Source: Natrialbaceae archaeon AArc-T1-2
Lineage (GTDB): Archaea > Halobacteriota > Halobacteria > Halobacteriales > Natrialbaceae
Assembly: GCF_030273315.1 (NCBI RefSeq)
Contig: NZ_CP127174.1
Span: 2,666,001-2,730,000, forward strand
Direction: 5' to 3'
Length of the DNA stretch: 64,000 nucleotides
A model generated the notes under the pieces. It did not search any database and was not told where the DNA came from. It worked only from the letters and a program-made list of their open reading frames with translations. The position numbers and the translations under genes were made by a program. The number at the start of each line of letters is the position of its first letter. Position 1 is the stretch's first letter. Below are positions 1-11,379 of the stretch, one piece after another.

Positions 1-396
1 CGCCGTCCCACCGGGCACGTAGACTCCGGCCCGATCGATCGGCCGGAACCGCCGGCCGAGTTCGCGGCCGTCTTCGAACTCCTCGCGCCAGTCCTCGGGG
101 ACCTGCGCCTCGTGGAACTCACGGACGTTCGCTGCCGCGGCCTCGATCGCCTCACGCACGTCCGCGTCGATCTCCTCGTAGGCCCGCTCGCATCGGTCCG
201 TGACCTCGAGGTTGCCGACGCTGACGCCGTCGAACTCCTCGGTGAACTCCCGGACGGCGACGTCGCCCTCCTCCCGGACCCGGTCGACGATCTCGCGGAC
301 GTCACTGCGGACTTCGTCGATGCCGGCGTCGCGCTGAAAGAACGCGGCTCTGTCGTCTGGCCCGAGGTCGGCCAGCTCTCGCACGTCGATACTCAT
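1..396 (-). CDS. hisD: Histidinol dehydrogenase, N-terminal part (cut by window edge)
   Basis: HisD oxidises L-histidinol to L-histidine in two NAD-dependent steps, the last reactions of histidine biosynthesis, in the cytoplasm. About 132 codons are visible, from ATG at 396 down to the left edge, with no stop. Visible HisD hallmarks are the early VREIVDRVREEGDVAVREF segment, the AYEEIDADVREAI helix, the NVREFHEAQ motif and the conserved RAGVYVPGGTA strand right at the edge. The zinc and catalytic histidines lie outside the window. The start is the only ATG before the conserved N-terminus. No other his gene is visible next to it. The assignment rests on several conserved blocks and is secure; only completeness is unknown. 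Confidence 0.9.
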   Translation of the reverse strand, partial: MSIDVRELADLGPDDRAAFFQRDAGIDEVRSDVREIVDRVREEGDVAVREFTEEFDGVSVGNLEVTDRCERAYEEIDADVREAIEAAAANVREFHEAQVPEDWREEFEDGRELGRRFRPIDRAGVYVPGGTA

Positions 397-465
397 GGCT
401 ACGGGTTGGGATGGCCGCCGAAAAACGGTTTCTCTTCGTGCATGCGCCTATAGCGAAGACGATAG

Positions 466-687
466 TCACTCGGCTTCGATTCCCCAGACGCCAAGCGCCG
501 AGAGCGCCGCTCGGACGAACAGGTACGAAACGAGGACGAATCCGACAATCCCGATCGGTGCCGCCAGCGTCTGGGCCGTCCTGAACGGGATCACAAGTCG
601 GCTGAACCCGAGGACGACGAAACTCGCCACGACGAGCCCGAACGCTACCAGTGCGAGCCGAACGAACCTCTGCTGGTCCATACTCAC
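466..687 (-). CDS. Small two-helix membrane protein, unknown function
   Basis: This gene encodes 73 residues. After a short polar start (MSMDQQRFVR) two hydrophobic stretches follow, about residues 11-32 and 38-62, separated by a short polar segment (RLVIPFRTAQ), and the protein ends in an acidic GIEAE tail. That is a plausible double-spanning membrane protein with coherent hydrophobic codon use, unlike the arginine/serine-rich frames around it. It lies just upstream of hisD on the same strand, 69 bases before the hisD start, so the two may share a transcript. I do not recognise the family and propose no function. Confidence 0.65.
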   Translation of the reverse strand: MSMDQQRFVRLALVAFGLVVASFVVLGFSRLVIPFRTAQTLAAPIGIVGFVLVSYLFVRAALSALGVWGIEAE

Positions 688-1063
688 GATGGGATCGCTC
701 GGCGTTAGTGTGTATCGGAGTCTATCGAGTCACTTCGAGTCGATACGACGTCGTTACCGTTCGGGATGGCCGTCTAGTACTTAATCTCCCGAACATAATC
801 GCTCCGGTTCCCACGTCGTGAAAATCGCCTCTACATTTGAATCGGTACGATACTTGCCCACGGACAGGGCCCACAAATGTTCGTATCCGGCCGTAACCGA
901 CGATCCAGCCAGGAACCACCGGGCTGCATCGGACCGAGCGTCTGCTCGGATCGGCTCCACAGTGGTTCGACTGGCGATACTCGCTTGAAGAGAGGCAGAG
1001 AGACGTTTGAATACACTTTTGAGGGTGAAAGATCCTACCCCCAGAACAAGGTGATTCGATTCA
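688..1063. other. Intergenic region, no supported gene
   Basis: This is the gap between the divergent small membrane gene and the redox operon. It is less GC-rich than its surroundings. Open frames cross it, but none has convincing composition or start context. It should hold the promoters of both flanking transcripts; I could not single out a convincing TATA element for the redox operon. Confidence 0.5.
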
Positions 1064-2401
1064 ATGAGCGCTGACGACGAATCGTTCCATCCGCTCGGCG
1101 AAGATTGGGAGGCCGAGATGGAAGAACGACTCGAGGAGTCCGAGTACGACGCGGAACTCGGCATCGAGATGGCCAAAGACGCCCAGCGGATGGTCGCTGG
1201 TGAGATAACGGAAGCCGAATTCTACGATCGGTACCACGACGACGTCGTCGAAGAGTTCGGCGTCGACGACCGCCCCATGGCCGAACGCGTCGAGGCTGAA
1301 CGCGACGAGGAAGACGACGACGGCTCCCTCTTCGGTTCGATCTCGAACGTCGGCGGCGGCAGCGAGATGCCGCGGCGCGAGATGATGCAGAAGATGGGTG
1401 CCGCAGGGGCGTTTCTCGGACTCGGTGCGTGGGCGACGAAAGAGAACGTCGACCCAACGGACGACCCTGCGTCGGTCGCTGCAGCCCAGGAAGACGACGA
1501 TGGAGAGGACCTCCAGTGGGGGATGGTCATCGATCTCGATCGATGTGACGGCTGTCTCGAGTGCGTCCGTGGCTGCCAGGAAGAAAACGACTGGGACGAA
1601 GGCACCAACTGGATGTACGTCTTCACCTACGAAGAGCCCTACGAGGAGGGCCACGGGCTCGGCAACTTCCTCGTCCGTCCGTGCCAGCACTGTGGGGACG
1701 CGCCGTGTGAACAGGTGTGTCCGGTCGAAGCGCGCCATACCCGCACATCGGACGGGCTCGTGCTCACGGACTACGACATCTGTATCGGCTGTCGGTACTG
1801 CCAGGTCGCCTGTCCGTACGGCGTCAACTACTTCGGCTGGGAGGAGCCCGAGCTGCCGATCGAAGAGCAAGACCCCGACAGTCGATACGCCGAGTATCCG
1901 GAGGAAGGTCGCGAACGCCACGTCGACCACGTCAATCCGAAGGGGACGATGGGCAAGTGTACGATGTGTCCGACCCGCCAGGACGACCCGGACCAGCGCG
2001 GCACCGTCGCCTGCATGGACGCCTGTGACGACGCCGGCATGAGCGCGATCCACTTCGGCAACCTCAACGACCCCGAGAGTCGCCCCCGGCAGTACCTCGA
2101 GGCACAGGAGTACGCCCGTTCCCAGCAGGACACCACGCTCACCGAGGAGGACGAGGAGGCACACGAGAACGTCGACGACGACGAGGAGTGGTGGGATCCG
2201 GACTTCCCGGACAACGAGAAGCTCAAGGCGTTCCGTCTGCTCGAGCACATGGGTACGGAACCGAACGTCATCTACCTGGGTAACGAGCCCAGCGAGGAGG
2301 CCGAACAGGTCGAGGGCCCGGTCAGCTACGAGGCGGTCGGCACGGTCGACAATCGCAAAGAAGTCCTTGACGAGGGGACGTTCTTCGGAGGTGCTGACTG
2401 A
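1064..2401 (+). CDS. Four-cluster [4Fe-4S] ferredoxin-type subunit (PsrB/DmsB/NrfC-like) with internal Tat-like motif
   Basis: Predicted electron-transfer subunit of a membrane oxidoreductase, 445 aa. Cysteines fall in four groups typical of PsrB/DmsB/NrfC proteins: 161-171 (CDGCLECVRGC), 207-219, 240-250 (CIGCRYCQVAC) and 299-321. The first ~100 residues are a very acidic helical domain. Only then comes a twin-arginine segment (PRREMMQK at 103-110) followed by a hydrophobic alanine/glycine stretch (GAAGAFLGLGAWA), so the Tat-like motif is internal, not N-terminal. The stop overlaps the next start (TGATG at 2399-2403), indicating translational coupling with the NrfD-like gene. No molybdopterin catalytic subunit is present nearby. 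The PsrB-like assignment is strong; substrate and reaction direction are unknown. Confidence 0.85.
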   Translation: MSADDESFHPLGEDWEAEMEERLEESEYDAELGIEMAKDAQRMVAGEITEAEFYDRYHDDVVEEFGVDDRPMAERVEAERDEEDDDGSLFGSISNVGGGSEMPRREMMQKMGAAGAFLGLGAWATKENVDPTDDPASVAAAQEDDDGEDLQWGMVIDLDRCDGCLECVRGCQEENDWDEGTNWMYVFTYEEPYEEGHGLGNFLVRPCQHCGDAPCEQVCPVEARHTRTSDGLVLTDYDICIGCRYCQVACPYGVNYFGWEEPELPIEEQDPDSRYAEYPEEGRERHVDHVNPKGTMGKCTMCPTRQDDPDQRGTVACMDACDDAGMSAIHFGNLNDPESRPRQYLEAQEYARSQQDTTLTEEDEEAHENVDDDEEWWDPDFPDNEKLKAFRLLEHMGTEPNVIYLGNEPSEEAEQVEGPVSYEAVGTVDNRKEVLDEGTFFGGAD

Positions 2402-3750
2402 TGAGCACGAAAAAGCCGACTGCGGACGACATCCTCCGACCGATCAAACATACCTCCAAACGATACTACGCGCTGTTTATCCTCGCAGCCGCGGCGTTCG
2501 GTGCCTTCTCGGTCGGCTGGGGTATCCAGCTGAGCGAAGGGATGGTCGTCACCGGCCTCTCCGACTGGGGCTCCGGTGGCGGTGTCACCTGGGGGCTGTA
2601 CATCGGTGCGTTCATCTGGTGGGTCGGAATCGCCCACGGCGGAATCATCCTCTCGGCGGCAGTCCGACTGCTGGGGATGGATCGGTACATGCCCGTCGCC
2701 CGGCTCGCAGAGATGCTGACGCTTGCTGGCCTGTCGGCTGCCGGGCTGTACATCGTCGTCCACGTCGGTCGGCCCGACCGGATCGTCACGAGCGTCATTC
2801 CGGCGTACCTGACGACGGTCCAGACCTCGCCGCTGGTGTGGGACATGACCGTCATCACGCTGTATTTCGTGATGACCGCAACCTATCTGTTCCTCACGCT
2901 CCGGTACGACGTCACCCGGCTGCGTGACCAGCTCCCGAACCACTTCGAGCCGATCTACAAGATCATCACGATCGGCTACACCAAGAAAGAAGACGAGATC
3001 ATCGAGCGGATGGTCTGGTGGCTCGCGGCGGCGATCATCATCCTCGCGCCGCTTTTGCTCCACGGCGGCGTCATTCCGTGGCTGTTCGCGCTGCTCCCGT
3101 CGATGCCCGGTTGGTTCAGCGCCGTCCAGGGCCCACAGTTCCTGACGATTGCGCTCACGTCGGCGATCAGCGGCGTAATCATCGCCTCCTACGCGTTCCG
3201 TCGCTCCTACGGCTGGGAACACATCATCACTGACGACATCTTCCGTGGCCTGACTCTGTGGCTCGGGTTCTTCTCGCTGCTTTTCATCTGGCTGCAGCTC
3301 CAGCAGGTGATCAGCGGGACCTTCCACCCGACCACCGACCACGCACAGGTGACCGAGGCCATGATCATGCATCCAGTCTACCAGTTCGCGATCGTGACGG
3401 TCTTCATCGTGCTGGTGTACACCTTCGTGCAGGGAATCCGACCGTCGGTCTTTAGCATCCGGCGGAGCCTTGTCGCCGCCGTCGGTGTGCTCACCGCGAC
3501 GCTCTGGGAGAAGATCCTGTTCGTCGTCGAGGGACTGATGTACCCGACCTTCGACCTCTACACCGCCGTCCCCGGTGAGTACTTCCCGAGTCTCATCGAG
3601 ATGGTCTCGGTGCTCGGAACGATCGGGCTCGTCACGCTGATCTTCATGATCTTCGCGAAGATCGTTCCCGTCGTCGAACTGCACGCGATCGAACACCTGC
3701 AGGAACACGAGGATGAACACGCCCACGAAACGGAGGTGACCGCTGAATGA
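2401..3750 (+). CDS. NrfD/PsrC-family integral membrane subunit
   Basis: This 449-aa polytopic protein has roughly eight to ten hydrophobic helices and resembles the NrfD/PsrC/DmsC-type anchor that exchanges electrons between the quinone pool and a PsrB-like ferredoxin. Supporting features are the opening amphipathic segment (ILRPIKHTSKRYY), the GVTWGLYIGAFIWWVGIAHGG region typical of NrfD helix 2, and coupling to a four-cluster ferredoxin gene. The last ~30 residues are a soluble His/Glu-rich tail (HAIEHLQEHEDEHAHETE) that could bind metal. The start overlaps the preceding stop and the end overlaps the next start (ATGA), so this is the middle gene of a tight operon. Confidence 0.85.
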   Translation: MSTKKPTADDILRPIKHTSKRYYALFILAAAAFGAFSVGWGIQLSEGMVVTGLSDWGSGGGVTWGLYIGAFIWWVGIAHGGIILSAAVRLLGMDRYMPVARLAEMLTLAGLSAAGLYIVVHVGRPDRIVTSVIPAYLTTVQTSPLVWDMTVITLYFVMTATYLFLTLRYDVTRLRDQLPNHFEPIYKIITIGYTKKEDEIIERMVWWLAAAIIILAPLLLHGGVIPWLFALLPSMPGWFSAVQGPQFLTIALTSAISGVIIASYAFRRSYGWEHIITDDIFRGLTLWLGFFSLLFIWLQLQQVISGTFHPTTDHAQVTEAMIMHPVYQFAIVTVFIVLVYTFVQGIRPSVFSIRRSLVAAVGVLTATLWEKILFVVEGLMYPTFDLYTAVPGEYFPSLIEMVSVLGTIGLVTLIFMIFAKIVPVVELHAIEHLQEHEDEHAHETEVTAE

Positions 3751-4010
3751 ACGTCCTCTCGGCGCTTCTGACCGCGCTCGTCTTCGCCCCGGCCTACGCT
3801 CCGGACTGGGTCACCCAGACGCCCGGGCTGTGGCTGATCTTCGGCATCATCTTCGTGCCGGTATACATCTTCATCGGGTCGTGGTTCCTCGGCAAGCCCG
3901 GGAACTTCAAGACTGCGATGCTCGGATTCGTGGTCTTCATCGGCCTGATCGTGCTGCTGTGGACCGGAATGTTCCTGCAGACGATGTTGATCCGGTTCGT
4001 CTTCTTCTAG
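3747..4010 (+). CDS. Small hydrophobic protein, third gene of the redox operon
   Basis: This 87-aa protein has two or three transmembrane segments (about residues 2-18, 27-47 and 57-80) and almost no polar domain. It starts by ATGA overlap with the NrfD-like gene, so it is almost certainly co-translated with it. A role as an accessory or stabilising subunit of the ferredoxin/NrfD complex is inferred from context alone; I do not recognise a named family. No gene follows on this transcript before a separate promoter-like box at 4067. Confidence 0.75.
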   Translation: MNVLSALLTALVFAPAYAPDWVTQTPGLWLIFGIIFVPVYIFIGSWFLGKPGNFKTAMLGFVVFIGLIVLLWTGMFLQTMLIRFVFF

Positions 4011-4066
4011 ACCGTTTCTTCCCGTCGACTTTCTGTTCGGCCGGTTTCCGGGTTCCCGGACCGAGG

Positions 4067-4077
4067 CTGTAAAAACG
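4067..4077 (+). promoter_or_regulatory. TATA-like box of the Mrp/ApbC gene
   Basis: CTGTAAAAACG lies about 25-30 nt before the ATG at 4100, the spacing expected for a leaderless haloarchaeal transcript. Confidence 0.5.
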
Positions 4078-4099
4078 CTCCAACCCCGAGTGTCGATAC

Positions 4100-5230
4100 A
4101 TGACCGTAACCGAACGCGAACTCGAAGCGCGGCTCGCCGAGATCGAGGATCCGGCCCTCGACGCCGATATCGTCTCGGTCGGGCTTGTCAACGACGTCTC
4201 GATCGACGACGGGACGGCGACCGTCTCGCTCGCTTTCAACACACCGTATGCCCCCGCCGAGATCGAGATCGGTAATCGAATTCGCGAGGCCGTCACCGAC
4301 GCCGGCCTCGAGCCCGATCTCACCGCCCAGATCAGCGACGAGCACGGCTTCGACCAGGAGGTCCTCCCGGGCGTCCGCAACGTCATCGCCGTCGCAAGCG
4401 GGAAAGGCGGCGTCGGCAAGACGACCGTCGCCGCAAATCTCGCGGCCGGACTCGAGGACATGGGTGCCCGCGTCGGCATCCTCGACGCCGACGTCCACGG
4501 GCCGAACGTCCCACGGATCCTCTCGATCGAGGACGAAAACCCTGCCGTCACCCACGGCGACGACCTCGTCCCGCCGGAGGCCGACGGCGTCCGCGTGATA
4601 AGCATGGGATTTCTCACCCGCAATCAGGACGATCCCGCGATCATGCGCGGGCCGATGGTCAACAAGGTAATGATGAACTTCCTCGAAGGCGTCGAGTGGG
4701 GGTTTCTGGACTACCTGATCGTCGATCTTCCGCCGGGAACTGGTGACGCCGCGCTCAATCTCCTGCAGTCGATGCCCGTCACGGGTGCCGTCGTCGTCAC
4801 GACGCCCCAGCAGATGGCCGTCGACGACACCCGCAAGGGCGTGCGAATGTTCCAGGAACACAACGCCGCTGTCCTCGGCGTCGTCGAGAACATGAGTACG
4901 TTTCAGTGTCCGAGCTGTGGCGACGAACACGGCCTGTTCGGTCGCGACGGTGCGACCGGCATCAGCGAGGACTACGACGTTCCACTGCTCGGTCGACTTC
5001 CGCTCCATCCCGGCTTCGGTGCCGAAGGCGCGGAGGTTCCGCCCGCGAAGGACGAGGACAATCCCGTTCGGGATCACGTCCTCGAACTCGTCGAGACGAT
5101 CACGAACCGCACCAGCGAGATCAATCGACGGACCGTTGCCGAACACGTCGGTTACCTCGCCGACGAAGGAGACGACACAGCCAGTGACGAAGATGCGATC
5201 GACGGACCGACGTCTGCCGGACGAGAGTAA
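4100..5230 (+). CDS. Mrp/NBP35-family P-loop ATPase, Fe-S cluster carrier
   Basis: Cytoplasmic ATPase of the Mrp/ApbC/Nbp35 family, which binds and delivers [4Fe-4S] clusters to apo-proteins. At 376 aa it has an N-terminal MIP18/DUF59 domain (about 1-85), then the deviant Walker A GKGGVGKTTVAAN at about residue 100, the DADVHGPN switch, and the CPSC cluster-binding pair after about residue 265. An acidic tail of about 30 residues is a halophilic extension. The start has a TATA-like box at leaderless spacing. It follows the Fe-S redox operon on the same strand, which fits a supply role, although Mrp proteins are general carriers. Identification is secure; specific client proteins cannot be read from sequence. 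Confidence 0.93.
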   Translation: MTVTERELEARLAEIEDPALDADIVSVGLVNDVSIDDGTATVSLAFNTPYAPAEIEIGNRIREAVTDAGLEPDLTAQISDEHGFDQEVLPGVRNVIAVASGKGGVGKTTVAANLAAGLEDMGARVGILDADVHGPNVPRILSIEDENPAVTHGDDLVPPEADGVRVISMGFLTRNQDDPAIMRGPMVNKVMMNFLEGVEWGFLDYLIVDLPPGTGDAALNLLQSMPVTGAVVVTTPQQMAVDDTRKGVRMFQEHNAAVLGVVENMSTFQCPSCGDEHGLFGRDGATGISEDYDVPLLGRLPLHPGFGAEGAEVPPAKDEDNPVRDHVLELVETITNRTSEINRRTVAEHVGYLADEGDDTASDEDAIDGPTSAGRE

Positions 5231-5284
5231 TGTAATATCGTACCGTCCTATTCGTCGTCGGAGCCAACCCCGACCCGTTTTGCA

Positions 5285-5467
5285 TGCGTCTTTCACGCCC
5301 GCGAAGAGGTCAAACTCGCCGGTCGGGAACTGATCTGCCGTGATCTCGGCGACGACGTTGGGATTGTGGCCTGCGTGCTCGAGCGTCTGGACGGTCCGAT
5401 CGAAGTAGGCATCCGTGGCGTTGCCTGACGTGATCGATGCCTCCGAAACGATGTCGTACCGACTCAT
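5285..5467 (-). pseudogene. Truncated 5' remnant of a nicotinate phosphoribosyltransferase-like gene
   Basis: Reading leftward from ATG at 5467, about 61 codons match the start of haloarchaeal nicotinate phosphoribosyltransferase (NAPRT)-like proteins: DIVSEASITSGNATDAYFDR, then TVQTLEHAGHNPNVV, then ITADQFPTGEFDLFAGVKDA. The family is several hundred residues long, but similarity stops abruptly near 5285 and the frame continues into meaningless sequence antisense to the Mrp gene. I read it as a 5' gene fragment left by a deletion or rearrangement at the edge of the rRNA locus. The family call is from memory of the conserved N-terminus. A functional short protein is unlikely but not excluded. 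Confidence 0.6.
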
Positions 5468-5860
5468 AGGCCGTACGTCCGCCCGAACTCCCATTACTAT
5501 TGATGCCCTCGCGATTGGACCGTTTTTCTTTCGCGCGGACAGGACGGGAGCGTAGTGCTACTGTCGCCTGATGTGTCCTGCTCCGCTCACGACATCTTCA
5601 TAGGCGTGTATGCCAAAGACGAACTGCGCGGGTCTCATTCGGTCGGACTGCGTCCACGACGGTCGGGATGAACGATCGGCCTCCGCCCGCGCGATACCGT
5701 CGTTCGAGTCGCTTCGCTCACCGTCCACGTGTTAATAGGGGATCCATTATGCCGTCCAACAAACATGCCCATATCCACGTTTCGAATAGGCTGTCCGGCA
5801 CCGCGGTGACGACCGGCGCGCATTCCGATTGTCTCTCTAAGGAATGGGACTTCGGAGACG
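5468..5860. other. Distal rRNA leader region, no gene seen
   Basis: No open frame with haloarchaeal protein composition is present. The DNA is less biased than coding sequence. GTGTTAATAGGG near 5728-5740 could be an additional weak promoter element, but I cannot support it further. Confidence 0.4.
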
Positions 5861-5864
5861 ACGC

Positions 5865-5874
5865 TTTTATATAT
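5865..5874 (+). promoter_or_regulatory. Upstream rRNA promoter candidate (TTTTATATAT)
   Basis: The strongest TATA-like box in the rRNA leader, about 385 bases before the 16S start. Haloarchaeal rRNA operons commonly have several tandem promoters, which this box and the two downstream boxes would fit. Confidence 0.55.
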
Positions 5875-5944
5875 GCGGGTAGCCTCCGACCAAATACGCA
5901 ATCTCGAGCCCTGGTGTGATTCCTGGGGTTGGGATGATCCGATG

Positions 5945-5965
5945 CCCTTAAGTGTTCGAGGGCGT
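5945..5965 (+). promoter_or_regulatory. rRNA promoter candidate with TTAAGT box inside a short inverted repeat
   Basis: CTTAAGT at 5947-5953 lies within GCCCT...AGGGC, a 5-bp inverted repeat spanning about 5945-5963. TTAAGT-type boxes occur in haloarchaeal rRNA promoters. It is about 90 bases downstream of the previous box and of similar design to the next one. Confidence 0.5.
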
Positions 5966-6028
5966 TGGGATGAAAACGCAACGATGCGTGATCGACGGGG
6001 CTGATGCCCCGTCGGCACGGACGGTGCG

Positions 6029-6056
6029 CTTCGAAGGGGTTAAGTACTCCTCGAAG
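6029..6056 (+). promoter_or_regulatory. Proximal rRNA promoter candidate with TTAAGTA box inside an inverted repeat
   Basis: GGTTAAGTACTCC is centred at 6040-6046 and flanked by CTTCGAAGGGGT and ACTCCTCGAAG, which are almost perfect inverted repeats. Position about 200 bases before 16S, the TTAAGTA core and similarity to the 5947 box support a main rRNA promoter. The dyad symmetry could be a regulator site or coincidence. Confidence 0.55.
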
Positions 6057-6128
6057 CGTACGACTACGTCCGAAGGAAATGAGGATCCTACCCCTGCGGT
6101 CTTCCGTACAGATGGGATCTGATGTGAG

Positions 6129-6187
6129 CCTCGACAGTTCGGTGACGCCCGATCGGTTCGCGATCGTGGGTCGATCACCGAACGTGG
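6129..6187 (+). other. 5' strand of the 16S processing stem with bulge-helix-bulge site
   Basis: This strand pairs with 7778-7830 to enclose the 16S gene. Paired blocks are CCTCGACAGTTC (6129-6140) with 7819-7830, GCCCGATCGG (6147-6156) with 7803-7812, GTGGGT (6166-6171) with 7794-7799 including two wobble pairs, the 4-bp CGAT (6172-6175) with ATCG 7787-7790, and CGAACGTGG (6179-6187) with 7778-7786. The 3-nt bulge CAC (6176-6178) and the CCC bulge on the other strand flank the 4-bp helix. That is the canonical substrate of the archaeal splicing endonuclease. Confidence 0.9.
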
Positions 6188-6249
6188 ACCATTTGTGTGA
6201 GTGTGTATCTACATTCACCGCCAAACCCTCCCCTTCACGGGGAGATAGC

Positions 6250-7718
<1,469 letters not shown>

Positions 7719-7777
7719 ACAGCCCGGGACTGGGGCGTCGCCCCAGCCCACCACTCGTGGCCCATTGTGCCACACCA

Positions 7778-7830
7778 CCACGTTCGATCGCCCACCCGTA
7801 GGCCGATCGGGCACCTTTGAACTGTCGAGG
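7778..7830 (+). other. 3' strand of the 16S processing stem
   Basis: CCACGTTCG (7778-7786), ATCG (7787-7790), bulge CCC (7791-7793), ACCCGT (7794-7799), CCGATCGGGC (7803-7812) and GAACTGTCGAGG (7819-7830) pair with 6129-6187. The order helix, 4-bp helix, 3-nt bulge, helix mirrors the 5' strand, as the bulge-helix-bulge geometry requires. Confidence 0.9.
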
Positions 7831-7864
7831 CTCTACCTTCCTTTCGGCGGTTGTCCGAAAGTTA

Positions 7865-7936
7865 GGGCCCATAGCTCAGTGGGAGAGTGCCTCCTTTGCA
7901 AGGAGGATGCCCTGGGTTCGAATCCCAGTGGGTCCA
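7865..7936 (+). tRNA. tRNA-Ala (anticodon TGC)
   Basis: This 72-nt cloverleaf sits in the 16S-23S spacer, the usual place for tRNA-Ala in archaeal rRNA operons. The acceptor stem is GGGCCCA pairing with TGGGTCC (one wobble), followed by discriminator A. The anticodon stem is CCTCC/GGAGG with loop TTTGCAA, giving anticodon TGC. The T-arm is CTGGG-TTCGAAT-CCCAG. No intron is present. CCA is not encoded. It is co-transcribed with the rRNAs. Confidence 0.97.
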
Positions 7937-8084
7937 TGTCTCGGCCCGTCGTCGAATCGCTCCCCTTAAGTGGGAGACGGCGCGACGATTGGGTACGACA
8001 GAACCGATGCACCACCCCGTGTAAACGCGGGTGGGAAGGGTTGATGCAGGCCAGCTGTCTACTGGCGTGCGGATGAGACCGTGT

Positions 8085-8126
8085 GTACGTGTAGTCCAGG
8101 CGTCCACTGGACCCGTTCCCGGGTCA
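8085..8126 (+). other. 5' strand of the 23S processing stem with bulge-helix-bulge site
   Basis: GTACGTGTAGTCCAG (8085-8099) pairs with 11119-11133; GCGT (8100-8103) pairs with GCGC 11112-11115 with one wobble; CCA (8104-8106) is a 3-nt bulge; 8107-8126 pairs with 11092-11111 with one mismatch. This is a canonical bulge-helix-bulge substrate bracketing the 23S gene. Confidence 0.9.
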
Positions 8127-8167
8127 CTACATCGTTGCGACTTCGTCGCAACGCCGATCCGTCGAAC

Positions 8168-11075
<2,908 letters not shown>

Positions 11076-11091
11076 CATACCGCATGGATCA

Positions 11092-11133
11092 TGACCCGGA
11101 AACGGGTCCAGGCGCAGACTGGACTACACGTAC
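11092..11133 (+). other. 3' strand of the 23S processing stem
   Basis: 11092-11111 pairs with 8107-8126, GCGC (11112-11115) with 8100-8103, AGA (11116-11118) is the 3-nt bulge, and CTGGACTACACGTAC (11119-11133) pairs perfectly with 8085-8099. Confidence 0.9.
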
Positions 11134-11156
11134 GACACGGTTGTGGCGGAGAGAGA

Positions 11157-11195
11157 CCGATACTGGAGTGGCGACGGTTCGATTCCGTCGATCGG
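11157..11195 (+). ncRNA. t-element (tRNA-like processing signal) of 5S copy 1
   Basis: A mini-tRNA shape without D- and anticodon arms: CCGAT (11157-11161) pairs with ATCGG (11191-11195), and a T-arm-like hairpin CGACGG-TTCGATT-CCGTCG spans 11172-11190. A tRNA-like t-element before 5S rRNA is known in Haloferax volcanii, where tRNase Z cuts the 5S 5' end. It ends two bases before the 5S start, as that mechanism needs. Confidence 0.8.
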
Positions 11196-11197
11196 CG

Positions 11198-11319
11198 TTC
11201 GGGCGGCCACAGCGGCGGGGCGCTCCCGTACCCATCCCGAACACGGAAGATAAGCCCGCCAGCGTTCCGGCAAGTACTGGAGTGGGAGACCCTCTGGAAA
11301 CGCTGGTTCGCCGCCTCCA
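11198..11319 (+). rRNA. 5S ribosomal RNA, copy 1
   Basis: About 122 nt with the archaeal 5S core GGCGGCCACAGCGG, then CCCGTACCCATCCCGAACAC and the closing GGTTCGCCGCC. It differs from copy 2 by a handful of substitutions, for example GGCAAGTACTGG against GGCGAGTACTGG and GGAAACGC against GGGAAAGG. Ends are estimated from the t-element and terminal pairing. Confidence 0.95.
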
Positions 11320-11338
11320 CTCATATCTCAGACGGCGA

Positions 11339-11377
11339 CCGACAGTGGTCTGACGGCGGTTCGATTCCGCCGGTCGG
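11339..11377 (+). ncRNA. t-element (tRNA-like processing signal) of 5S copy 2
   Basis: Same design as the first: CCGAC (11339-11343) pairs with GTCGG (11373-11377), and CGGCGG-TTCGATT-CCGCCG forms the T-arm-like hairpin at 11354-11372. Several stem positions differ from copy 1, but pairing is kept (GACGG/CCGTC becomes GGCGG/CCGCC, CCGAT/ATCGG becomes CCGAC/GTCGG), which are compensatory changes supporting function. Confidence 0.82.
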
Positions 11378-11379
11378 CA

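Noticed and set aside
781-1063. Minus-strand frame whose end reads like protein (RWFLAGSSVTAGYEHLW)
   Set aside because: It begins inside the ferredoxin gene antisense, no family is recognised and no start context exists; left as intergenic.
1061-2248. 395-codon minus-strand frame antisense to the ferredoxin gene
   Set aside because: Composition is unlike a haloarchaeal protein and the sense strand has an unmistakable four-cluster ferredoxin.
2326-3726. 466-codon minus-strand frame antisense to the NrfD-like gene
   Set aside because: A shadow of hydrophobic codons on the other strand: strongly charged and without conserved motifs.
4007-5494. Long minus-strand open frame of about 495 codons antisense to the Mrp gene
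   Set aside because: Only its first ~61 codons resemble a real protein; the rest is antisense to a strongly conserved ATPase. The former is annotated as a pseudogene fragment.
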